From: Candidatus Bandiella numerosa
GTDB taxonomy: Bacteria; Pseudomonadota; Alphaproteobacteria; Rickettsiales; Midichloriaceae
Assembly (NCBI RefSeq): GCF_021811875.1
Contig: NZ_JAJBJD010000071.1
Span: 1 to 5,213 of the forward strand
DNA: 5,213 nucleotides
Reading direction: 5' to 3'
The notes beneath the pieces are model-generated. The model ran no database searches and was not told the DNA's origin. It saw nothing but the letters and a program-made list of their open reading frames with translations. Both the position numbers and the translations under genes were made by a program. Positions within the stretch are counted from its first letter, which is position 1. The number at the start of each line of letters is the position of its first letter. Below are positions 1 to 5,213 of this stretch, in pieces.

Positions 1-127
1 ACTTTCTTGAATTCCTATTATTCTATCAGCTTTTATACCAAACTTATCGTTCTTCTTTATATGAATCTAATTTTTTAAATCCATTTATTGCATATCTTCC
101 TTGCTTTGCATTTATGCAACGGCCTTG
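1..127 (-). pseudogene. Possible remnant of an unidentified protein gene, cut by the left edge
   Basis: Read on the minus strand, bases 127 to 47 are open and give a segment containing GRYAINGFKKLDSYKEER, ended by a stop at 44-46. One base out of register, bases 66 to 1 are open to the window edge and contain KNDKFGIKADRIIGIQES. Joined by a single-base frameshift near 44-50, the two would read as one charged, ordinary-looking protein stretch. The upstream end is closed by a stop at 128-130, and no start codon with a ribosome binding site is visible. I do not recognise the family. The part containing AKQGRYAINGFKKLDSYKEER faintly recalls the N-terminus of some IS5-family transposases, but the continuation does not fit. 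In AT-rich DNA short open frames also arise by chance, so even the coding origin is uncertain. Confidence 0.2.
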
Positions 128-319
128 TTAAGTTGTATAGCCATTACTAACAATTAATTATGATGATAGTATAAAGCATCTACATAAATTAAAATATAGA
201 AAAAATATCAACTTTATTCATAATTTTCATACAGTCTCATCATTATGCAATTATAATAATGTTGTTGAATAAATTCTTTAATAATTGTAGTTTATCAGCA
301 TTATATTTTCTAAAAATTC
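128..319. other. AT-rich intergenic spacer upstream of yebC
   Basis: No convincing gene, tRNA, strong hairpin or repeat is visible in these 192 bases. A very short minus-strand frame reading MAIQLNKAVA (bases 157 to 128, including its stop) is too short to call. The stretch lies directly before the first gene of the yebC-ruvC-dnaE cluster, so by position it should contain that operon's promoter. Confidence 0.5.
252..257 (+). promoter_or_regulatory. Candidate -10 box (TATAAT) for the yebC operon
   Basis: A perfect TATAAT lies 62 bases before the yebC start codon. The best -35-like partner, TTCATA at 227-232, is weak and sits 19 bases upstream, so only the -10 box matches consensus. A second candidate, TATATT at 302-307, would give an almost leaderless mRNA. 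In DNA this AT-rich such matches occur often by chance. The call rests mainly on position upstream of the first gene in a tightly packed cluster. Confidence 0.22.
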
Positions 320-1045
320 ATGGCAGGACATTCAAAATTTAAAAACATAATGCATCGAAAAGGTGCTCAAGATAAGAAAAAAGCTAAAGCATTTACTCGT
401 GCGGTTAAGGAAATTATAGTAGCAGCTAAAACAGGCATGCCCGATCCAAATTTCAATCCAAGACTACGCACGGCAATTATTACTGCCAAACAAGCAAATT
501 TACCTAAAGACAGAATTGATAATGCAATTAAAAAGGCAACTTCTGCAACTGATGGAATAAACTATGAAGAAATTAGATATGAAGGTTACGGACCTGGTGG
601 AGTTGCAATTATTGTGGAAACTCTAACAGATAACAAAAATAGAACTGCAAGCGATGTTAGATCTACTTTTAGCAAACATGGGGGAGCTTTAGGCGAACAG
701 GGAAGCGTTGGATACATGTTTAGGAAAGTTGGTTATATTGTATATGAAGAAAAAGATATAGATAAAAATAAGCTAATTGAATTGGCAATAGAATTGGAAG
801 TAGATGATTGTATAGATGAGGATGGAGTTGTCGAAGTTCTATGCAAAACCGAAAAATACTCTGAGACTATTGAAACTCTAGAACAAAAATTTGGCAAGCC
901 ACTTGAATCAGAAATTAAGTGGATTTCTGATATAATGGTTGAATTAGACGAAGAAAACAACGAAAAAGTTTTAAAACTCTTAGATGCTCTTGATAATTTA
1001 GATGACGTACAGTCCATCAGTAGCAATTGTAAATTCGTTAATTAA
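320..1045 (+). CDS. yebC: YebC/TACO1-family translation-associated protein
   Basis: The 241-residue protein has the usual family length and the hallmark N-terminus MAGHSKFKNI followed by HRKGAQDKKKAKAF (residues 12-25), a basic helical domain. Further family signatures are LPKDRIDNAIKKA (61-73), YEGYGPGGVAIIVE (87-100), DNKNRTASDVR (104-114), HGGALGEQGSVGYMF (120-134), and the C-terminal LDALDNLDDVQSI segment (221-233). The start is fixed by the conserved MAGHS, although no Shine-Dalgarno sequence precedes it. The family was long annotated as a transcriptional regulator (PmpR in Pseudomonas). Its mitochondrial member TACO1 supports COX1 translation, and more recent work places bacterial YebC on ribosomes, helping synthesis of proline-rich stretches. 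A cytoplasmic translation role is therefore the better inference. It is the first gene of a tight cluster with ruvC, its frequent neighbour in bacteria. Residues 142-182 are more divergent and rich in acidic residues. Confidence 0.96.
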   Translation: MAGHSKFKNIMHRKGAQDKKKAKAFTRAVKEIIVAAKTGMPDPNFNPRLRTAIITAKQANLPKDRIDNAIKKATSATDGINYEEIRYEGYGPGGVAIIVETLTDNKNRTASDVRSTFSKHGGALGEQGSVGYMFRKVGYIVYEEKDIDKNKLIELAIELEVDDCIDEDGVVEVLCKTEKYSETIETLEQKFGKPLESEIKWISDIMVELDEENNEKVLKLLDALDNLDDVQSISSNCKFVN

Positions 1046-1059
1046 TGCATGACGCTTGA
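1043..1059 (+). promoter_or_regulatory. yebC stop / ruvC start junction with a decoy ATG
   Basis: The yebC stop TAA (1043-1045) shares its last base with an ATG at 1045-1047 (TAATG). That ATG opens a frame of only four codons, ended by TGA at 1057-1059. The ruvC start is the next ATG, at 1049-1051, two bases after the decoy. It is the only ATG in frame before the conserved GIDPG motif. No Shine-Dalgarno sequence is present, so ruvC translation is probably coupled to termination on yebC. The geometry is seen directly; the coupling is inferred. Confidence 0.5.
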
Positions 1060-1555
1060 AAAAATAATTGGTAGATTTTTAGGAATTGATCCAGGACTGA
1101 ATTTTACAGGTTGGGGTATTGTTGATTATATTAATGCTGATAAATTCACATATATTGCGTCAGGTGTAATTAAGACTGTTCCAAAAATGGAATATTCTCA
1201 AAGATTAAATCATATTTTTAACCAATTATTAAAAATTATAGAAAATTATAGCCCAAAGCATGCTGCTATTGAAGATACGTATGTCAATGTGAATAACAAA
1301 AGTTCTATTATGCTTGCTCAGGCAAAAGCCGCTTCAATTATTGCTATTTCTCAAAATAATATTCCTCTTGTAGAATATGCAGCAAAAAAGGTAAAAAAAA
1401 CCATTTCTGGCACTGGAAATGCCGATAAATCACAAATTATAAAAATGATAAGTTATTGGTTGCCTAATATTTCAGTAAAATTTTCTGACGAAGCTGATGC
1501 ACTTGCAATAGCTTTGTGTCATGCTAGCCACTATAAACATGGTGAAAAAATTTAA
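1049..1555 (+). CDS. ruvC: RuvC, Holliday junction resolvase (crossover junction endodeoxyribonuclease)
   Basis: RuvC is a dimeric, metal-dependent nuclease that resolves four-way junctions made during recombination and fork repair, normally with the RuvAB branch-migration motor. All four catalytic acids are in place: Asp14 in GIDPG, Glu75 in AIEDTY, and Asp147 and Asp150 in DEADALAIAL. They correspond to E. coli D7, E66, D138 and D141. Lysines equivalent to E. coli K107 and K118 are present as K116 and K127 (GTGNADKSQ). The 168-residue length is close to E. coli's 172, with about seven extra N-terminal residues (MTLEKIIG) and a shorter C-terminal tail. The position of the junction-stacking Phe69 of E. 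coli holds Tyr78, and the usual LGQARG motif reads LAQAKA (89-94). The gene lies 3 bases after yebC and abuts dnaE. The ruvA and ruvB genes are not in this window. Confidence 0.96.
   Translation: MTLEKIIGRFLGIDPGLNFTGWGIVDYINADKFTYIASGVIKTVPKMEYSQRLNHIFNQLLKIIENYSPKHAAIEDTYVNVNNKSSIMLAQAKAASIIAISQNNIPLVEYAAKKVKKTISGTGNADKSQIIKMISYWLPNISVKFSDEADALAIALCHASHYKHGEKI
1541..1545 (+). promoter_or_regulatory. Weak Shine-Dalgarno-like GGTGA before dnaE
   Basis: GGTGA lies inside the last codons of ruvC, 10 bases upstream of the dnaE ATG at 1556. It is the only purine-rich, GG-containing element near the start, and both match and spacing are poor. The dnaE ATG directly follows the ruvC stop (TAAATG, 1553-1558), so reinitiation by ribosomes finishing ruvC is at least as likely an explanation of how dnaE is translated. 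Confidence 0.25.
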
Positions 1556-4500
1556 ATGTCATTATTTATTAATTTAAGAACATTTTCTGACTATTCTATT
1601 GGAAAAAGTGTAATTAAATTGCCAGATTTAGCTCAACATTGCATTGATAAATCCATACCAGCTATCGCTCTCACCGATTATAATAACTTATTTGGCTCAT
1701 TGGAATTTTCTTTAGAGTGCCAAAAAAAAGGAATTCAACCTATTATTGGAGCAGTTGTAACTATTAACTTTGGAACTCCGGAAAAGGAAATTTTTGCAGA
1801 TATTTTATTGCTAGTAAAAAATACACTAGGATATGAAAATTTAATGAAATTGGTAAGTGATTGTTACTTGAACAGTCCACATAAACCCCATATCGTATTG
1901 AATAATTTGCTTAATAACTCCGAAGGTCTAATAATTTTATGTGGCAACAATGGTTCACCAATAGAAAAGTTATTCTATTTAGGTAGAAAAGAAGAGGCAA
2001 GGCAATTTATAGCTACTCTCTTAGGAAGTTTTAAGGAAAACATCTATTTAGAATTAACTAGATTAGAAAATAAATTTGATTATGAGTTTGATAAATTTAT
2101 TAAAGAAGTTGCAATAGAGAAAGGTATACCGACTGTCGCAACAAATCCAACTTATTATATTAACCAAACAATGCAAGATGCCCTAGATGCGTTAATTTGC
2201 ATAACAGAAGGTAGATATTTAGTTGAAGAAGAAAGAAATAAGGCATGCTCTGATGGATATTTTAAGAGTATGCGTCAAATGCAAGAGCTATTTTCTGATA
2301 TCCCTGAAGCAATAAGTAATACTGAACTAATTGCAAAGAGATGTACATTTTTACTGGGTGAAAGTAAACCGCTATTACCAAAATTTTATCCAACAAAAAA
2401 ACAAGAAGCGAATGAATTAATTGAGCAAGCAAAAGAAGGCTTAAAAGCTAGATTACATGGTAAAAACTATGATTCGGAAAAGCAAAAGCTATATTTTGAA
2501 AGATTAGACTATGAGCTTTCTGTAATAAATAAAATGGAATTCGGCGGGTATTTTTTAATTGTTGCAGATTTTATTCAATGGAGTAAAAATCAACAAATTC
2601 CAGTAGGTCCTGGTAGAGGATCTGGCGCAGGTTCCATAGTAGCATGGAGCTTGCAAATTAGTGATATTGATCCTATAAAATTCGGCCTTCTTTTTGAAAG
2701 ATTTTTAAATCCAGATCGTGTATCTATGCCAGATTTTGATATAGATTTTTGCCAAGAAAGAAGGGATGAGGTCATAAATTACGTAAAGAAAAAATTCGGT
2801 GAAGATAAAGTTGCTCATATTATGACATTTGGAAAATTACAAGCTAGAGCAGTTTTAAGAGATGTAGGAAGAGTTTTGCAAATTCCATATGGTCAAGTTG
2901 ATAAAATTTGTAAAATGGTTCCAAGTAATCCTGCAAACCCTATTACACTTAAAGAAGCAGTTGATATGGATAAGGAACTAAAGCTGCAAAGCAAGAGTGA
3001 TTCATCTATAGAAAAGCTTATTTCAACTAGCTTAAAGTTAGAAGGGGTCAATAGGCATATTTCAACACATGCAGCCGGCATTGTAATAGGAGATAAAGAG
3101 CTAACTAAAATAGTTGCACTTTATAGGGATTCACATGCAACAATGCCCATGGTACAATATTCATTAAAATATGCTGAAAAAATTGGGTTAGTAAAATTTG
3201 ACTTCTTAGGTCTAAAAACTTTAACAGTAATTTCTTGGACCTGTAATTTAATGAAAGAAAATGGTAAAAATTTAGACTTACAAGCAATTCCACTAGATGA
3301 TAAAAAAACTTATGAAATGTTATGTCAAGGACATTGTATAGGAGTTTTTCAATTTGAGAGTTCTGGTATGAGGGAGACAATTAAAAAAATTGAACCAGAT
3401 AACATTGGTGATTTAATAGCACTTGGCTCTCTATACAGACCTGGTCCAATGGATAATATACCAAGTTATATAAATAGGAAGCACGGTAGGGAAGAAATTG
3501 ATTATGTTCATCCATTGTTAAAGACAGTACTGAAGGAAACGTATGGAATTATTGTATACCAAGAGCAAGTAATGGAAATAGCCCAGATTTTAGCAAACTA
3601 TACCTTAGGGGAAGCTGATTTGTTAAGACGCGCTATGGGGAAAAAGATCAAGGAAGAGATGGAGGCACAAAGAAATAAATTTATTATGGGTTGTGTAGAT
3701 AATAATATTGATAAGACAAAGGCCGAAGAAATATTTAATCTTGTGAATAAATTTGCTAGCTATGGCTTCAATAAATCTCATGCAGCTGCATACGCCTATA
3801 TATCATTTCAGACAGCATACCTAAAAGCAAATTACACTTTGGAATTTATAACTTCCTCAATTAATTTAGAAATCGATAATACAGATAAAATTTACGTTTT
3901 TATAATTGAAGCAAAAAAATTCAACATAGATATTCTCTTGCCTGATGTTAATTCCTCAAAATCAAAATTTACTATCGAGGATAATAAAATTAGATTTGGG
4001 TTAGCTGGACTTAAAGGCGTTGGGAAAAAGGCTATTGATTTAATGGTTGCAGAGAGAGAGAATAATGGAAATTACAAAGATATTTTTGATTTTGTTGAAA
4101 GATTATCAGATATTGGCTTAAATAAGAAAATTTTGGAGAACTTAATTAAATCAGGTGCCTTTGACAGTCTTGGTATGAATAGAAACTCTTTATTGTTAAA
4201 TATAGATATATTACTAAAACACGCTACATCCAAAAATTATAATGAAGATCAACTTGATTTATTTTTTGACACATCTAGTAACTTTAAATTCAGGCCTAAG
4301 CTAGAAGAATTTGAAGAATTGAACGAAAAAGAAAAGCTAAGCGCTGAATTCGAATCTTTTGGATATTACATATCAACCCACCCAATCCAAAAATATAAGT
4401 GCTTTTTTGACAAATTAAATATTTCTGAAGCAACTGATATAGATAAAATTGAAGCCTCAGTATCAAAAATAAAATTGATTGGGATATTAATTTCAAAAAA

Positions 4501-4927
4501 AATTAGGTCGACTCCAAGAGGGAAATATGCCTTTTTACAAATCTCAGATTTAAGGGGAATTATAGATTTAGCGATTTTTGATGAGACATTACTCTACAAT
4601 TCAAATGAATTTTTAGTAGAGGGTAATAGTTTATATTTTTCAACTGAAGTAAGAAAAGATAATGCTGGTGTACGAATTATCGCAGAAAGCGTTGAAAGCG
4701 TTGATCAAGCTATTTTGAGATCAAATGTTAACGCCAAAGTTACTATAAATAGTGTTGAACAACTGGAGTATCTAAAAGAAAGAGTCAATTATGCTTCTGG
4801 AATAAAAATTAAACTAAGCATAGAATTAGAAACAGGAGATATTGTATATTTTAAACAAAAAAATAATATATTTATCAATTTGAGCGAATTGCCTAATTTA
4901 CAAAGTATGGGCATTGCAAATTTATAG
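1556..4927 (+). CDS. dnaE: DNA polymerase III subunit alpha (DnaE1-type replicative polymerase)
   Basis: This is the catalytic subunit of the chromosomal replicase. Domains in order: an N-terminal PHP domain (about 3-270); the palm with VGPGRGSGAGS (350-360), MPDFDIDF (391-398) and VKFDFLGLKTLT, giving catalytic aspartates 393, 395 and 549 (E. coli D401, D403, D555); fingers with YRPGPMDN, YQEQVM (668-673), LLRRAMGKK (689-697) and YGFNKSHAAAYA (from 736); a helix-hairpin-helix region (about 812-885, FGLAGLKGVGKKAI); a beta-clamp-binding motif QLDLF (899-903); an OB fold (about 972-1050); and a short C-terminal domain. At 1123 residues it is slightly shorter than E. coli's 1160. The PHP metal site is degenerate: the usual HLHVHS reads NLRTFS (6-11), TDHG-type His is Tyr42, GCE reads GAV (65-67), and NDxHY reads NPTYY (197-201). 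Intrinsic PHP exonuclease activity is therefore unlikely, and a separate epsilon subunit is presumably needed. The start abuts the ruvC stop, and the conserved strand begins only a few residues in. The gene ends in TAG. Confidence 0.98.
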   Translation: MSLFINLRTFSDYSIGKSVIKLPDLAQHCIDKSIPAIALTDYNNLFGSLEFSLECQKKGIQPIIGAVVTINFGTPEKEIFADILLLVKNTLGYENLMKLVSDCYLNSPHKPHIVLNNLLNNSEGLIILCGNNGSPIEKLFYLGRKEEARQFIATLLGSFKENIYLELTRLENKFDYEFDKFIKEVAIEKGIPTVATNPTYYINQTMQDALDALICITEGRYLVEEERNKACSDGYFKSMRQMQELFSDIPEAISNTELIAKRCTFLLGESKPLLPKFYPTKKQEANELIEQAKEGLKARLHGKNYDSEKQKLYFERLDYELSVINKMEFGGYFLIVADFIQWSKNQQIPVGPGRGSGAGSIVAWSLQISDIDPIKFGLLFERFLNPDRVSMPDFDIDFCQERRDEVINYVKKKFGEDKVAHIMTFGKLQARAVLRDVGRVLQIPYGQVDKICKMVPSNPANPITLKEAVDMDKELKLQSKSDSSIEKLISTSLKLEGVNRHISTHAAGIVIGDKELTKIVALYRDSHATMPMVQYSLKYAEKIGLVKFDFLGLKTLTVISWTCNLMKENGKNLDLQAIPLDDKKTYEMLCQGHCIGVFQFESSGMRETIKKIEPDNIGDLIALGSLYRPGPMDNIPSYINRKHGREEIDYVHPLLKTVLKETYGIIVYQEQVMEIAQILANYTLGEADLLRRAMGKKIKEEMEAQRNKFIMGCVDNNIDKTKAEEIFNLVNKFASYGFNKSHAAAYAYISFQTAYLKANYTLEFITSSINLEIDNTDKIYVFIIEAKKFNIDILLPDVNSSKSKFTIEDNKIRFGLAGLKGVGKKAIDLMVAERENNGNYKDIFDFVERLSDIGLNKKILENLIKSGAFDSLGMNRNSLLLNIDILLKHATSKNYNEDQLDLFFDTSSNFKFRPKLEEFEELNEKEKLSAEFESFGYYISTHPIQKYKCFFDKLNISEATDIDKIEASVSKIKLIGILISKKIRSTPRGKYAFLQISDLRGIIDLAIFDETLLYNSNEFLVEGNSLYFSTEVRKDNAGVRIIAESVESVDQAILRSNVNAKVTINSVEQLEYLKERVNYASGIKIKLSIELETGDIVYFKQKNNIFINLSELPNLQSMGIANL

Positions 4928-4944
4928 AAATTAATTTGTATAAT

Positions 4945-5154
4945 TTAATCATACTTAATACTTTTGACCCGATAGCTTAGCGCTTCTGCTAAATGAAAAT
5001 GATTGACGTTAATTGATTGTTCCAAATCTGCAATAGTTCTTGCAACTTTAAGAATTTTGTTCATACCTCTCATAGAAAATTTAAATTTTTTCCTGACTTC
5101 ATGCACTTTGAGAGAAGTGTATAGAGGTAGGTGAGGAAAAAGGAGGAGAAAATT
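4945..5154 (-). pseudogene. comM: C-terminal remnant of a ComM/YifB Mg-chelatase-like AAA+ protein
   Basis: On the minus strand, bases 5109 to 4945 encode a recognisable ComM/YifB C-terminus: RKKFKFSMRGMNKI, then KILKVARTIADLE, then HFHLAEALSYR, ending a few residues later at a TAA (4945-4947). The family consensus here is S.RG..RIL+VARTIADL...HLAEALQYR, in the Mg_chelatase C-terminal domain. ComM proteins are about 500 residues and act as hexameric branch-migration helicases in natural transformation. Upstream, the frame stays open to a stop at 5155-5157, but similarity fades beyond about 5109. The other two minus-strand frames also carry stops between about 5100 and 5213, so no intact body of the gene can join this end. 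It is convergent with dnaE, 17 bases away. A sequencing frameshift rather than real decay cannot be excluded, nor can a body of the gene just beyond the edge. The only in-frame ATG candidates (5071-5073 and 5062-5064) are internal to the domain. Confidence 0.72.
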
Positions 5155-5157
5155 TTA

Positions 5158-5213
5158 AAGTCGCTGAGTAGTGCCTAAGCTAAATATTAGTTGACATTAT
5201 ATTATTTACTGGT
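5158..5213. other. Right-edge sequence without an open frame
   Basis: No frame of useful length crosses this stretch. A perfect TTGACA (-35-like) occurs on the plus strand at 5191-5196. Its -10 partner, at a standard 17-base spacing, would start at 5214, just beyond the window, so a promoter here can be neither confirmed nor dismissed. A minus-strand fragment reading VNNIMSTN near 5190-5212 may be a further relic of the ComM body in another frame, but it is too short to establish. Confidence 0.3.

Noticed and set aside
106..119. Inverted repeat TTGCAT-TT-ATGCAA, considered as an operator or insertion-sequence end; the nearby minus-strand GGCCGTTGCATAAA resembles ends of some IS5-family elements.
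   Set aside because: The arms are only six bases, no partner terminal repeat or target duplication is visible, and no transposase can be read beside it.
733..1026. 97-codon minus-strand open frame inside yebC, rich in Ser and Ile.
   Set aside because: It lies wholly within the well-supported yebC gene, has low-complexity shadow composition and shows no family features.
2590..3380. Several minus-strand open frames of 61-91 codons inside dnaE.
   Set aside because: They overlap the most conserved polymerase motifs of dnaE in the antisense direction and show no independent signature or ribosome binding site.
4296..4496. 66-codon minus-strand open frame inside dnaE that looks hydrophobic.
   Set aside because: The hydrophobic composition is what an antisense reading of AT-rich, Lys/Glu-rich coding sequence gives; dnaE is intact through here.
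4928..4946. Possible terminator between dnaE and the comM remnant: AAATTA and TAATTT arms around a 7-base loop.
   Set aside because: The six-pair stem is entirely A-T and no T-run follows, so it is too weak to call as an intrinsic terminator and is easily explained by base composition.
5130..5160. Strong Shine-Dalgarno-like AGGAGG on the plus strand at about 5141-5146.
   Set aside because: No ATG, GTG or TTG at suitable distance opens a frame of meaningful length; the purine-rich tract is the complement of the decayed comM region.

Overview
The window is strongly AT-rich and densely packed in its centre. It carries three complete same-strand genes, yebC - ruvC - dnaE, separated by only 3 and 0 bases. 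Decayed-looking sequence flanks them on both sides. The base composition, the protein sequences (a YebC starting MAGHSKFKNI, a short RuvC, an alphaproteobacterial-type DnaE of 1123 residues), the near absence of Shine-Dalgarno sequences and the gene remnants all suggest a reduced-genome alphaproteobacterium, most likely of the order Rickettsiales. The genus cannot be fixed from the sequence alone.

Layout. Bases 1-319 hold no intact gene. The first ~127 bases contain two short open minus-strand frames, offset by one base, that may be the remains of one unidentified protein gene running off the left edge. The rest is AT-rich spacer that probably contains the promoter of the operon. Bases 320-1045 encode YebC (TACO1/PmpR family), 1049-1555 the Holliday-junction resolvase RuvC, and 1556-4927 the replicative DNA polymerase III alpha subunit DnaE. 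After dnaE, on the opposite strand, bases 4945 to about 5109 encode the last ~50 residues of a ComM/YifB-type Mg-chelatase-like AAA+ protein. Its frame closes at a stop codon at 5155-5157 instead of continuing into the body of the gene, so it looks like a pseudogene remnant.

Function. The three intact genes are housekeeping: translation support (YebC), recombination intermediate resolution (RuvC) and chromosome replication (DnaE). Their spacing implies one transcript and translational coupling. YebC-RuvC linkage is classical in bacteria, but ruvA and ruvB do not follow here; dnaE takes their place. DnaE has intact polymerase catalytic aspartates and a consensus-like beta-clamp-binding motif, but its PHP domain has lost the usual metal ligands, so proofreading probably depends on a separate DnaQ-type exonuclease.

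I found no CRISPR array, RNA gene, toxin-antitoxin pair or other novel system. The points most worth checking are the two decayed flanks and the junction and motif peculiarities listed as findings.
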